NCBI RefSeq assembly: GCF_016909075.1
Contig: NZ_JAFBFC010000001.1
Coordinates: forward strand, 682,001-746,000
Reading direction: 5' to 3'
DNA from: Priestia iocasae
GTDB lineage: Bacteria; Bacillota; Bacilli; Bacillales; Bacillaceae_H
DNA length: 64,000 nucleotides
The notes beneath the pieces were generated by a model, which saw only the letters and a program-made list of their open reading frames with translations, was not told the origin of the DNA and ran no database searches. Positions 48,941-57,633 of the stretch are shown here, in pieces (position 1 is the stretch's first letter; every line of letters starts with the position of its first letter). Position numbers and translations under genes: made by a program.

Positions 48941-49909
48941 TTGGAAACCATTAAAATTCGACATCCACATCATTTTCAGCGAAATGAAGTACAGCCTTCA
49001 GTTATGGCTCTTGGCTATTTTGATGGCATTCATTTGGGTCACCAAGAAGTAATTAAAACAGCTAAAAAAATAGCGGATGAAAAAGGAATAGCAAGTGCTG
49101 TTATGACATTTGACCCTCATCCATCTGTTGTGCTTGGACGGAATGTTCAGCATGTAGACATGATCACACCGTTAAAAGAAAAGCAAAAAACAATGGAGAA
49201 ATTAGGAATTGATTTCCTTTATATCGTTCACTTTGATAAAGAATTTGCAAATTTGTTGCCACAACAATTTGTTGATGAGTATATTATTGGCTTAAATGTT
49301 CAGCATGTGGTTGCAGGATTTGATTATTCATATGGCAAACTAGGAAAAGGAACAATGGAAACATTGCCATTCCATTCACGAGATCAGTTTACCCAAACCG
49401 TCGTGAATAAGTTAACAGAGGATAAAGAAAAAATTAGCTCTACTCTTATCCGTCGATGCATAGTTGAAGGGGATGTAGAGAGAATTCCTCGTTTATTAGG
49501 AAGGCATTATACAGTAGCAGGTTACGTAGTTCATGGAGATAAAAGAGGAAGGCAAATTGGTTTTCCTACGGCTAATGTTGGGCTGTTAGATGCATATTTA
49601 ACTCCACGTGTTGGTGTATATGCTGTTGAAATGCAAGTAGAAGACGTTTGGTACAAAGGTGTCTGTAATATAGGTTATAAACCAACTTTTCATAAAGAAC
49701 AGCTTGATAAACCAACAATTGAAGTTCATTTGTTTTCATTTAATGAGCAAATTTATGATAAGCCTGTTACGATTAAGTGGCATAAAAAGATACGAGCAGA
49801 AAAAAAATTCTCAAGCATTGATGACCTTGTCGCACAAATTACTCAGGATAAAGAAGAAGCTCAAACATACTTTCTATCTTCTTATCACGTAAAAGAGTCA
49901 ATTAATTAG
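48941..49909 (+). CDS. ribF: Bifunctional riboflavin kinase/FAD synthetase
   Basis: This 322-residue enzyme makes FMN and then FAD. The N-terminal nucleotidyltransferase domain (about 15-180) has GYFDGIHLGHQEVI. The C-terminal flavokinase domain (about 185-315) has GDKRGRQIGFPTANVG and YKGVCNIGYKPTF. I start at TTG 48941, about 8 bases after AAAAGGTGAG. GTG 48929 lies within that site. In B. subtilis the gene is called ribC. Confidence 0.96.
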   Translation: METIKIRHPHHFQRNEVQPSVMALGYFDGIHLGHQEVIKTAKKIADEKGIASAVMTFDPHPSVVLGRNVQHVDMITPLKEKQKTMEKLGIDFLYIVHFDKEFANLLPQQFVDEYIIGLNVQHVVAGFDYSYGKLGKGTMETLPFHSRDQFTQTVVNKLTEDKEKISSTLIRRCIVEGDVERIPRLLGRHYTVAGYVVHGDKRGRQIGFPTANVGLLDAYLTPRVGVYAVEMQVEDVWYKGVCNIGYKPTFHKEQLDKPTIEVHLFSFNEQIYDKPVTIKWHKKIRAEKKFSSIDDLVAQITQDKEEAQTYFLSSYHVKESIN

Positions 49910-50093
49910 GCTTTTCTATAAAAGACGATGGTTTTATGTGGAATTTTTAAAAAGGAACGATTCAGAGCTAGTTGAAGTAGCAATTAACGATAAGTGCCTA
50001 CTTATTCAATAGCAATAAATCTCACAAAAATAGCTAGTTATAAAAAATGAATAGATGAAGCATATTTATTTTTGTTAAAACATGCATAGAAGC
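49910..50093. other. Gap between ribF and the rpsO promoter
   Basis: About 180 AT-rich bases with no ORF. I see a 6-bp hairpin ATAAGT-GCCT-ACTTAT (49990-50005) without a T run and an 8-base direct repeat AGCTAGTT (around 49967 and 50032). No clear terminator follows ribF. Nothing else is recognisable. Confidence 0.4.
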
Positions 50094-50122
50094 TTGCAAT
50101 TACATGGCAGAAGTAGTATGAT
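50094..50122 (+). promoter_or_regulatory. Sigma-A promoter of rpsO
   Basis: TTGCAA (50094-50099) and TATGAT (50117-50122, 5/6) are spaced by 17 bases. Transcription would start near 50129 and give a leader of about 87 bases. Confidence 0.62.
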
Positions 50123-50128
50123 AACAAA

Positions 50129-50215
50129 TGTATGAAAAACAACCATTGCTTGGCGTAACGATTCACCAACGTTGTGCTAGGGAATTGGGGTTTAATTAAT
50201 GAGGAGGTGAATAGG
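50129..50215 (+). promoter_or_regulatory. Possible S15 autoregulatory leader
   Basis: In the rpsO leader GCGTAACG (50154-50161) can pair with CGTTGTGC (50170-50177), with two wobble pairs, around a loop ATTCACCA. Purine-rich sequence and the ribosome site GAGGAGGTG follow. S15 represses its own translation by binding a structured leader in Bacillus and Geobacillus. The fit here is by position and general shape only. Confidence 0.35.
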
Positions 50216-50485
50216 ATGGCTATCACACAAGAGCGCAAGAATGAACTTATCAGTGAGTACAAAACTCATGCAAATGACACTGGATCTCCAGAGGTTCAAA
50301 TTGCTGTCCTAACTGAGCAAATTAACAACTTAAACGGACATTTACGTACACACAAGAAAGATCATCACTCACGTCGTGGTCTTCTAAAAATGGTAGGTAG
50401 ACGCCGTAATTTATTAAACTACCTTCGTAACAAAGATGTTACTCGTTATCGTGAGTTAATCAACAAGCTTGGTTTACGTCGATAA
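50216..50485 (+). CDS. rpsO: Ribosomal protein S15
   Basis: This 89-residue 30S protein has the S15 signature [20 protein letters not shown] and [17 protein letters not shown] 50216 follows GAGGAGGTGAATAGG. The upstream open frame to 50174 is leader, not coding. It is followed by a strong terminator, so it is mostly monocistronic. Confidence 0.99.
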   Translation: MAITQERKNELISEYKTHANDTGSPEVQIAVLTEQINNLNGHLRTHKKDHHSRRGLLKMVGRRRNLLNYLRNKDVTRYRELINKLGLRR

Positions 50486-50490
50486 TCAGA

Positions 50491-50519
50491 AAAAAAAGCG
50501 GGAGCATTCCCGCTTTTTT
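50491..50519 (+). terminator. Intrinsic terminator after rpsO
   Basis: GCGGGA (50498-50503) pairs with TCCCGC (50508-50513) across the loop GCAT. Seven A before and six T after extend the stem to 12 bp. This is a textbook intrinsic terminator. Confidence 0.95.
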
Positions 50520-50590
50520 AGTATGTAGTTTTAAAATCATGAAAGATGTTACATAATGTGAAAAAAACTTTTGTTTTTTCTTATTTCGTT

Positions 50591-50596
50591 TATACT
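50591..50596 (+). promoter_or_regulatory. Possible -10 box for pnp
   Basis: TATACT (5/6) lies 58 bases before the pnp ATG. The best -35 candidates (TTTTGT or TTGTTT around 50570-50576) are only 14-15 bases away, so the promoter call is weak. Confidence 0.3.
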
Positions 50597-50654
50597 AACA
50601 CTATCACATTTGTTTACATACATATCTTAAAAGCAGAGAGGGGTACACCTTTAT

Positions 50655-52781
50655 ATGGAACAAGAAAAGCGAGTGTTCTCCATGGATTTAGCTGGCCGTA
50701 AGTTAGAAGTTGAAGTTGGACAACTAGCAAAGCAAGCAAACGGTGCTGCATTAATTCGTTACGGAGATACAGTAGTATTAAGTACAGCAACAGCTTCAAA
50801 AGAACCGAAAAATTTAGATTTCTTTCCATTAACAACAAATTATGAAGAGCGTTTATATGCAGTAGGAAAAATTCCAGGTGGATTTATTAAACGTGAAGGA
50901 AGACCAAGTGAAAAAGCGATTTTAGCTAGTCGTTTAATTGATCGTCCTATTCGTCCGTTATTTGCCGATGGATTCCGTAATGAAGTACAAGTGATTAGCA
51001 TCGTAATGAGTGTGGATCAAAACTGCTCTTCTGAAATGGCAGCTATGTTTGGATCATCTTTAGCTCTTTCAGTATCAAACATACCATTTCAAGGACCAAT
51101 CGCAGGTGTGATTGTTGGACGTATTAACGATGAGTTTGTGATTAATCCATCTGTTGAACAACTTGAAAAAAGTGACATTCATTTAACAGTAGCGGGTACA
51201 AAAGATGCAATTAACATGGTTGAAGCTGGTGCAGATGAAGTACCAGAAGAGGTTATGTTAGAAGCGATTATGTTTGGACATGAAGAGATTAAGAAGCTTA
51301 TCGCATTCCAAGAAGAAATCGTAGCTCAAATGGGCGTTGAAAAGATGGAAGTGAAACTTTATCAAGTAGATGCTGAACTTGAGAAGCAAGTGCGTGAAAT
51401 AGCTGAAACGGATATGAATCGTGCTGTTCAAGTGCAAGAGAAGCATGCACGTGAAGAAGCAATTAAAGAAGTAAAAGACGCTGTTGTAGCGAAGTTTGAA
51501 GAACAAGAAGTTGAAGAAGATGTGCTTAAGCAAGTAAAAGAAATTTTATCAAAGCTTGTAAAAAGTGAAGTGCGTCGACTAATCACAGAAGAAAAAGTAC
51601 GTCCGGATGGTCGTCGTATTGATGAAATTCGTCCTCTTGCTTCTGAGACTGGATTACTTCCACGTACACATGGTTCTGGTATGTTTACACGTGGTCAAAC
51701 ACAAGCGTTAAGTATTTGTACATTAGGCGCACTTGGAGATGTTCAAATTTTAGATGGATTAGGCATTGAAGAGTCAAAACGCTTCATGCATCATTATAAC
51801 TTCCCGCAATTTAGTGTGGGAGAAACTGGACCAATGCGTGGACCAGGTCGTCGTGAAATTGGACATGGTGCATTAGGTGAACGTGCTCTTGAGCCGGTCA
51901 TCCCTTCTGAAAAAGACTTCCCATATACAGTTCGTCTAGTATCTGAAGTGTTAGAGTCGAATGGTTCTACATCTCAAGCAAGTATTTGTGCAAGTACACT
52001 AGCTATGATGGATGCAGGTGTGCCAATTAAAGCACCAGTAGCAGGGATTGCAATGGGACTTATTAAATCCGGAGAACACTATTCAATTTTAACAGATATT
52101 CAAGGTATGGAAGATCATCTGGGAGATATGGACTTTAAAGTAGCTGGTACGTCAAAAGGTGTAACAGCACTTCAAATGGACATTAAAATTGAAGGGTTAT
52201 CTCGTGAAATTTTAGAAGAAGCGCTTCAGCAAGCAAAAGCAGGCCGTATGCACATTTTAGAGCATATGATGTCAGTCATTGCTGAACCTCGTACTCAATT
52301 ATCAGAATATGCTCCAAAAATTCTAATGATGGGTATTAATCCAGATAAGATTCGTGACGTAATCGGCCCAAGTGGTAAGCAAATTAATAAGATTATCGAA
52401 GAAACGGGCGTTAAGATTGACATCGAGCAAGATGGAACAGTCTTTATCTCATCGACTAATCAAGAAATGAATGAAAAAGCGAAAAAGATTATTGAAGATA
52501 TTGTTCGCGAAGTTGAAGTAGGACAAATGTACTTAGGAAAAGTAAAACGAATTGAAAAATTCGGTGCGTTTGTAGAGCTATTCAGCGGAAAAGATGGACT
52601 TGTTCATATTTCTGAACTTGCAGAAGAACGAATTGGAAAAGTAGAAGACGTTGTAGCAATTGGCGACGAAATTCTAGTGAAAGTAATGGAAATTGACAAG
52701 CAAGGTCGCGTCAATTTATCACGTAAAGCGATTTTAAAAGAACAAAAAGAACAGCAAGAACAACAAGAAGTACAAAAATAA
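50655..52781 (+). CDS. pnp: Polynucleotide phosphorylase
   Basis: This 708-residue 3'-5' exoribonuclease uses phosphate to degrade RNA. It has two RNase PH domains (about 10-145 and 310-540), an alpha-helical domain between them, a KH domain ([18 protein letters not shown], about 563) and an S1 domain ([17 protein letters not shown]). The Gln/Glu-rich tail after S1 is short. GAGAGGGG precedes the ATG. A terminator follows. Confidence 0.98.
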   Translation: MEQEKRVFSMDLAGRKLEVEVGQLAKQANGAALIRYGDTVVLSTATASKEPKNLDFFPLTTNYEERLYAVGKIPGGFIKREGRPSEKAILASRLIDRPIRPLFADGFRNEVQVISIVMSVDQNCSSEMAAMFGSSLALSVSNIPFQGPIAGVIVGRINDEFVINPSVEQLEKSDIHLTVAGTKDAINMVEAGADEVPEEVMLEAIMFGHEEIKKLIAFQEEIVAQMGVEKMEVKLYQVDAELEKQVREIAETDMNRAVQVQEKHAREEAIKEVKDAVVAKFEEQEVEEDVLKQVKEILSKLVKSEVRRLITEEKVRPDGRRIDEIRPLASETGLLPRTHGSGMFTRGQTQALSICTLGALGDVQILDGLGIEESKRFMHHYNFPQFSVGETGPMRGPGRREIGHGALGERALEPVIPSEKDFPYTVRLVSEVLESNGSTSQASICASTLAMMDAGVPIKAPVAGIAMGLIKSGEHYSILTDIQGMEDHLGDMDFKVAGTSKGVTALQMDIKIEGLSREILEEALQQAKAGRMHILEHMMSVIAEPRTQLSEYAPKILMMGINPDKIRDVIGPSGKQINKIIEETGVKIDIEQDGTVFISSTNQEMNEKAKKIIEDIVREVEVGQMYLGKVKRIEKFGAFVELFSGKDGLVHISELAEERIGKVEDVVAIGDEILVKVMEIDKQGRVNLSRKAILKEQKEQQEQQEVQK

Positions 52782-52814
52782 TCAATATCTTTTGCTTTCA
52801 CAAAAGGCATTATA

Positions 52815-52866
52815 AGAGGTGACTCAAAAGGGATAGTTCTCATTCTTTTGAGTCACCTTCTTTTTT
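52815..52866 (+). terminator. Terminator after pnp
   Basis: A perfect 14-bp stem, AGGTGACTCAAAAG (52817-52830) with CTTTTGAGTCACCT (52845-52858), closes a 14-base loop. TTCTTTTTT follows. Confidence 0.92.
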
Positions 52867-52925
52867 CAATTGTTCTACCTTGTCCTTTTCATACATATTT
52901 TTGATGATAAGGGGGGAAGGATAAA

Positions 52926-53885
52926 TTGAAAAGAATACTTGTAAAAGTAGTACCTTTTGTCTTTTTATTAACCATTACATATCAATTTCTACACAACCCA
53001 TTTACGACTTCTTTTGTAGAAGATTTGAAAGTAGATACATTAACAGTGAGTAAGCAAAAAGACTCGTTATATGTGGAGATTCAACAAAAGTCAAAGCAAT
53101 ATGAAATAGAACCAAAAGATGCTAGGGTAGATAAGGTATGGAAGCTTGTTCCTGGGTATAATGGTTTAAAAGTAGATGTAGAAGCATCATATAAGAGCAT
53201 GAAAAAATTCGGTGCATTTGATGAAAGTAAACTAATTTATAAGCAAGTCAAGCCTAACGTACATCTATCTGACCTTCCAGCACAGCCTATTTATCGAGGT
53301 CATGAAGAAAAGCCAATGGTGTCTTTTATTATTAACGTAGCTTGGGGAAACGAATATATTCCACAGATGCTTGATACCTTAAAAAAACACCATGTAAAGG
53401 CGACATTCTTCTTAGAAGGAAGGTGGGTTAAAAACAACCCTGATATGACTAAGGTAATTCTTGATGCAGGTCATGAAGTAGGAAATCATTCTTATTCTCA
53501 TCCTAACATGGCTACTTTAACAAATGCCCGATCAAGAGAAGAGCTAGTCAAAACAAATGATGTGATGAAATCAATTACAGGTGAAGATAATAAATGGTTT
53601 GCTCCACCGAGTGGAAGTTATCGTCAAGAAACAGTAGATGTTGCAGCTGAGCTAAAAATGGGTACAATTATGTGGAGTGTTGACACAATTGATTGGCAAA
53701 AGCCTCAGCCAGATGTGTTAATTCAACGGGTCATGAGTAAGATTCATCCCGGTGCAATTATTTTAATGCATCCAACTGAATCGACGGCAACATCGTTAGA
53801 TACATTGATTCAAAAGATAAAAAGCAAACAATTAGAAATAAGTAATGTTTCAACCTTACTTGACGAACAAAGAATTATTAAATAA
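52926..53885 (+). CDS. ylxY: YlxY, NodB/polysaccharide-deacetylase-fold protein with altered active site
   Basis: This 319-residue secreted or membrane-anchored protein has an N-terminal hydrophobic segment (about 4-22, VVPFVFLLTITYQF). The NodB-like domain is at about 130-305. Motif 2 is intact (H188-SYS-H192), as are DTIDW and LMHPT. Motif 1, normally TFDDG, reads INVAWG (136-141) and so lacks the metal and base Asp. The usual RPPxG reads APPSG. Family members called YlxY share this position between pnp and mlpA. Whether it is an active deacetylase is doubtful. The start is TTG after GGGGGG. Confidence 0.88.
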   Translation: MKRILVKVVPFVFLLTITYQFLHNPFTTSFVEDLKVDTLTVSKQKDSLYVEIQQKSKQYEIEPKDARVDKVWKLVPGYNGLKVDVEASYKSMKKFGAFDESKLIYKQVKPNVHLSDLPAQPIYRGHEEKPMVSFIINVAWGNEYIPQMLDTLKKHHVKATFFLEGRWVKNNPDMTKVILDAGHEVGNHSYSHPNMATLTNARSREELVKTNDVMKSITGEDNKWFAPPSGSYRQETVDVAAELKMGTIMWSVDTIDWQKPQPDVLIQRVMSKIHPGAIILMHPTESTATSLDTLIQKIKSKQLEISNVSTLLDEQRIIK

Positions 53886-53899
53886 AAGACTGATATGCT

Positions 53900-53927
53900 T
53901 TGCAATATTGGCCTGTATTGATATACT
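53900..53927 (+). promoter_or_regulatory. Promoter of mlpA
   Basis: TTGCAA (53900-53905) and TATACT (53922-53927, 5/6) are 16 bases apart, 60 bases before the mlpA start. This would allow mlpA to be transcribed separately from ylxY. Confidence 0.5.
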
Positions 53928-53987
53928 GTCTGTGGAAATGCGCTAATAATTGTTAAAATGCATGGATGAAGAAAGGGTGGCACTAGT

Positions 53988-55226
53988 TTGATCAAACGAT
54001 ATACTTGTCAAAACGGTGTAAGAATTGTATTAGAAAATATTCCAACAGTTCGATCAGTTGCAATTGGAGTTTGGATTGGTACAGGTTCACGAAATGAATC
54101 GTTCGAAAGAAATGGGATTTCTCATTTTCTTGAGCACATGTTTTTTAAAGGAACAAAAACAAGATCAGCAAGGGAAATCGCTGAAAGCTTTGATCGTATA
54201 GGCGGTCAAGTTAATGCTTTCACATCAAAAGAATACACATGTTACTATGCAAAAGTATTAGATGAACATTCGAATCAAGCATTAGATGTATTAGCGGATA
54301 TGTTTTTTAATTCACAGTTTGATGAGGTTGAATTAAAGCGCGAGAAGAATGTAGTGTATGAAGAAATAAAAATGTATGAAGATACGCCAGATGACATCGT
54401 TCATGATTTATTAGGAAAAGCAGTATATGGAGATCACGCATTAGGTTACCCAATTCTAGGGACAGAAGAAACGTTAAAAACATTCAATGGTGACTCTTTG
54501 AGAGCGTATATGGATGAAACATATATTCCAGAAAATGTTGTCATTTCTGTAGCTGGAAATATTGACGAGTCATTTGTGAAAGAAGTTGAAAACTACTTTG
54601 GTACATACACATCGACTCATTCTACTCAACAATATAAGCAGCCAACGTTCCATACGAATCATTTAGCTCGTAAAAAAGATACAGAACAAGCTCATTTATG
54701 CTTAGGATTTAAAGGATTAGAAATTGGTAATAAAGACGTGTATAGCCTTATTGTTTTAAACAATATATTAGGTGGTAGTATGAGCAGTCGTTTATTCCAA
54801 GATGTTCGTGAGCAAAGAGGATTGGCATACTCCATCTTTTCATATCATTCTTCTTATCGAGACAGTGGCCTTGTAACCATTTATGGCGGTACAGGTAGCA
54901 ATCAATTAGATGTCCTTTTTGATACCATTCAAGAGACATTGTTTCAGTTAAAAGATAAAGGAATTACAGAAAAAGAGCTTGAAAATAGTAAAGAGCAATT
55001 AAAAGGAAATCTAATGCTTAGCTTAGAAAGTACAAATAGCCGTATGAGTCGAAACGGTAAGAATGAACTAATGCTTGGTCAACATCGAACATTAGATGAG
55101 ATTATTGACTTAGTTAACAATGTTACAAAAAATAGTGTAGATACATTAGCGAGAGATATCTTTACGGATGATTTTGCACTTTCGCTCATCAGTCCGTCTG
55201 GTGATTTCCCTGAAAAATTACAATAA
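53988..55226 (+). CDS. mlpA: MlpA (YmxG), M16-family zinc protease
   Basis: This 412-residue insulinase-family (mitochondrial processing peptidase-like) protein has the inverted zinc motif HFLEH (about residues 47-51) with the distal Glu in NVVYEEIKMYED. The second, inactive M16 domain (about 220-412) contains LNNILGGSMSSRLFQDVRE. In B. subtilis MlpA negatively affects aprE expression. The start is TTG 53988 after AAAGGGTGG and aligns with the family N-terminus IKRYTCQNGVRIVLE. Confidence 0.96.
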   Translation: MIKRYTCQNGVRIVLENIPTVRSVAIGVWIGTGSRNESFERNGISHFLEHMFFKGTKTRSAREIAESFDRIGGQVNAFTSKEYTCYYAKVLDEHSNQALDVLADMFFNSQFDEVELKREKNVVYEEIKMYEDTPDDIVHDLLGKAVYGDHALGYPILGTEETLKTFNGDSLRAYMDETYIPENVVISVAGNIDESFVKEVENYFGTYTSTHSTQQYKQPTFHTNHLARKKDTEQAHLCLGFKGLEIGNKDVYSLIVLNNILGGSMSSRLFQDVREQRGLAYSIFSYHSSYRDSGLVTIYGGTGSNQLDVLFDTIQETLFQLKDKGITEKELENSKEQLKGNLMLSLESTNSRMSRNGKNELMLGQHRTLDEIIDLVNNVTKNSVDTLARDIFTDDFALSLISPSGDFPEKLQ

Positions 55227-55244
55227 TATAGAGATTTAACTTTA

Positions 55245-55282
55245 TAAAAAAACACGAAGAAAAAGGTTCTTCGTGTTTTTTT
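55245..55282 (+). terminator. Terminator after mlpA
   Basis: AACACGAAGAA (55251-55261) pairs with TTCTTCGTGTT (55267-55277) across AAAGG. A and T tracts on either side extend the stem. A strong intrinsic terminator. Confidence 0.93.
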
Positions 55283-55355
55283 GTTGATCATGTCATTTTT
55301 TATAGGACACGACTTATACAATAGAATAAATACGAATATAAAGGAGTGTGGGGGA

Positions 55356-55622
55356 ATGAGGCTAAGCGAGTTAAGTGGTAAAGAAATTGTGGATATAAAG
55401 CGAGCAGAGCGTCTAGGTGTTCTGGGGCAAACGGACCTTGAAATTAATGAGCAGACAGGACAGATTAATGCATTAATTATTCCATCGATAAAATGGTTTG
55501 GTCTTAAAAGGCAAGGACAAGATATTCGAGTGCCATGGCAACATATAAAAAAGATTGGTACAGATATGATTATTATTGACATCGCAAATTATGAGGCAGA
55601 TAAAGAACTAAGAGAAAATTAA
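55356..55622 (+). CDS. ymxH: YmxH, PRC-barrel sporulation-associated protein (YlmC/YmxH family)
   Basis: This 88-residue PRC-barrel protein has MRLSELSGKEIVDI, GVLGQTDLEINEQTGQINAL and IRVPWQHIKKIGTDMII. The family is confined largely to spore formers; its role is not known. I start at ATG 55356 after GGAGTGTGGGGG; the frame is open to 55281 but crosses the terminator. A TTATACAAT sequence at 55314-55322 resembles a sigma-E -10 box, with no convincing -35. Confidence 0.9.
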   Translation: MRLSELSGKEIVDIKRAERLGVLGQTDLEINEQTGQINALIIPSIKWFGLKRQGQDIRVPWQHIKKIGTDMIIIDIANYEADKELREN

Positions 55623-55712
55623 TACAAATATTCATTCAGACACCTCAATTAATTAGAGGAATAACAATTAAAATGATCAATTTGAATTCTAATAAATTGG
55701 ATGGAGTGGCGC

Positions 55713-55759
55713 AGCTGCCTAGATTACAAATAATCCTTTGTAATCTAGGCAGCTTTTCT
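55713..55759 (+). terminator. Terminator after ymxH
   Basis: A perfect 18-bp stem (55713-55730 with 55737-55754) closes the loop TAATCC and is followed by TTTCTC. The short T run suggests moderate termination, or end-protection of the ymxH message. Confidence 0.82.
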
Positions 55760-55851
55760 CATTCACCGATTGTATCTTCACAACATAGTATGTTGAAGAC
55801 AAAAGTAATTGGGCATTAAAGAGAATGACAGAATGCCTCTGAATATCCCTT

Positions 55852-55877
55852 ACAAAATGAAATATATCCATACAACA
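55852..55877 (+). promoter_or_regulatory. Possible sigma-K promoter of dpaAB
   Basis: CATACAACA (55869-55877) matches the sigma-K -10 CATAnnnTA at all but one fixed base, and an AC dinucleotide lies 15 bases upstream (55852-55853). spoVF is transcribed by sigma-K in the B. subtilis mother cell. The match is short, so this is tentative. Confidence 0.35.
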
Positions 55878-55899
55878 TTAAAGAAGGTGAAGGAGCAAC

Positions 55900-56799
55900 A
55901 TGTTGACTGATTTGCACATCGCTGTAATTGGTGGTGATGCCAGACAGCTTGAGGTGATACGTAAACTCATTGAACTCGATGCTAAAATTTCATTAATAGG
56001 ATTTGATCAACTTGACCATGGATTTGCAGGTGCGACTAAATATCAAATTAATGAACTTAGTTTTGAGGATATAGATGCGATCATCCTTCCGGTTGCTGGT
56101 ACCAATCATGAAGGGCAAGTGGACACTATTTTTTCGAATGAAAAAGTGTACTTAAAAGAAGAAGTAATAAAACAAACACCTGATCACTGTATCATTTATT
56201 CCGGCATTAGTAATGATTACCTCAATCAGTTAGTTAAAACAACAAACCGGAAATTAGTTCGTCTTTTTGAGCGAGATGACATTGCTATTTATAATTCAAT
56301 TCCTACAGTTGAAGGAACCATAATGTTGGTCATTCAACATACTGATTTCACCATACATGGCTCTAAAATCGCTGTGTTAGGGTTAGGAAGAGTAGGAATG
56401 AGTGTTGCGAGGTCATTTGCTGCTCTAGGTGCAAAAGTAAAAGTAGGTGCAAGAAAATCTGAGCACCTTGCTCGTATTTCTGAAATGGGTCTTCAGCCAT
56501 TTCATTTATCCAATCTAATGAAAGAAGTAGCTGACGTTGACATTTGTATCAATACCATCCCTTATCCTATTCTATCAGCTGATGTTCTTTCTAAAGTACC
56601 CTCTCATTCTTTAATTATTGATTTAGCTTCAAAACCTGGTGGTACAGATTTTCGTTATGCAGAAAAGCGAGGGATTAAAGCAATCTTAGCTCCTGGATTA
56701 CCGGGAATCGTTGCCCCAAAAACAGCAGGTCAAATTGTAGCTAACGTATTAGCTCAATTATTATCCGAAGATCTCGCTGAACGAAAGGAGAAAAAGTAA
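55900..56799 (+). CDS. dpaA: Dipicolinate synthase subunit A
   Basis: This 299-residue protein, also called SpoVFA, makes dipicolinic acid from dihydrodipicolinate with DpaB during sporulation. The N-terminal domain starts LHIAVIGGDARQLEVIRKL. A Rossmann domain (about 150-290) has VLGLGRVGMSVARSFAALG. It acts in the mother cell; dipicolinate then enters the forespore. GGTGAAGGAG precedes the ATG. Its stop overlaps the dpaB start (TAATG). Confidence 0.97.
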   Translation: MLTDLHIAVIGGDARQLEVIRKLIELDAKISLIGFDQLDHGFAGATKYQINELSFEDIDAIILPVAGTNHEGQVDTIFSNEKVYLKEEVIKQTPDHCIIYSGISNDYLNQLVKTTNRKLVRLFERDDIAIYNSIPTVEGTIMLVIQHTDFTIHGSKIAVLGLGRVGMSVARSFAALGAKVKVGARKSEHLARISEMGLQPFHLSNLMKEVADVDICINTIPYPILSADVLSKVPSHSLIIDLASKPGGTDFRYAEKRGIKAILAPGLPGIVAPKTAGQIVANVLAQLLSEDLAERKEKK

Positions 56800-57401
56800 T
56801 GTCACTGAAAGGAAAACGTATTGGCTTTGGATTAACAGGTTCTCATTGTACGTATGATGCTGTTATGCCTGAAATTGAAAAGCTTGTTAATTTAGGAGCA
56901 GAAGTTCTTCCGGTTGTTTCTTACACTGTACAATCAACAGATACTCGTTTTGGCGATGGAGCAGATTGGATTAAAAGGATTGAAGAGATAACAGGTAATG
57001 CTGTAATTAATACGATTGTAAAGGCAGAGCCATTAGGCCCTAAAATCCCGCTAGATTGTATGGTAATTGCACCTTGTACGGGAAATTCAATGAGTAAATT
57101 AGCCAATGCTTTAACGGAATCCCCAATTTTAATGGCAGCAAAAGCAACTTTACGTAATCATAAGCCTGTTGTATTAGGTATTTCTACAAATGATGCCTTA
57201 GGACTAAATGGTGTCAATTTAATGACATTAATGGCAACAAAGAACTTTTATTTTATTCCATATGGTCAAGATGACCCAGTGAAGAAGCCAAATTCGATGG
57301 TTGCTAGAATGAGTTTACTAACAGACACAGTATATGCTGCACTCGAGGGAAGACAGCTACAGCCAGTTATTATTGAAAAATTCCGAGATAGCGAAAATTA
57401 A
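56799..57401 (+). CDS. dpaB: Dipicolinate synthase subunit B (flavoprotein)
   Basis: This 200-residue flavoprotein-family protein, also called SpoVFB, has GFGLTGSHCTYDAVMPEIEK at the N-terminus. Flavin-contact motifs include APCTGNSMSKLANALTESP. It works with DpaA. Translation is coupled through a one-base overlap. A terminator follows, so dpaAB forms a two-gene unit separate from the vegetative asd-dapG-dapA genes. Confidence 0.97.
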   Translation: MSLKGKRIGFGLTGSHCTYDAVMPEIEKLVNLGAEVLPVVSYTVQSTDTRFGDGADWIKRIEEITGNAVINTIVKAEPLGPKIPLDCMVIAPCTGNSMSKLANALTESPILMAAKATLRNHKPVVLGISTNDALGLNGVNLMTLMATKNFYFIPYGQDDPVKKPNSMVARMSLLTDTVYAALEGRQLQPVIIEKFRDSEN

Positions 57402-57418
57402 CGGTTCTTGATAGAATA

Positions 57419-57454
57419 AGAGAAGAGAAGATTTTATAAAATCTTCTCTTCTTT
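57419..57454 (+). terminator. Terminator after dpaB
   Basis: AGAAGAGAAGATTTT (57421-57435) pairs with AAAATCTTCTCTTCT (57438-57452), leaving a tight loop and a short TTT tail. It separates the sporulation unit from asd. Confidence 0.8.
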
Positions 57455-57466
57455 AACGCAATGATA

Positions 57467-57475
57467 TGTTAAAAT
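57467..57475 (+). promoter_or_regulatory. Possible extended -10 promoter upstream of asd
   Basis: TGTTAAAAT lies 160 bases before the asd ATG, with no good -35 box. The rest of the 180-base leader shows no lysine riboswitch or other known element to my eye. Confidence 0.3.
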
Positions 57476-57633
57476 AGAATCTATTCATAATCTGCTAAGA
57501 TAGATTGTACATGTAGTAAATGTTCTATATGATGACTGAGATCTTATTGAACCAGACTTTCATTTATTTTTTTAAAACGTATATGAAATTAAAAACATGA
57601 CAATAGTTGAAACTTGTTGGAGGGGATTTTAAA

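Noticed and set aside
55079-55582. 167-residue minus-strand ORF across mlpA and ymxH
   Set aside because: It crosses a strong terminator and two conserved genes, and its composition (runs of Phe, Ile and Ser) is typical of antisense translation.
57455-57633. Lysine riboswitch before asd-dapG-dapA
   Set aside because: The leader is too short and AT-rich and shows none of the L-box conserved segments.
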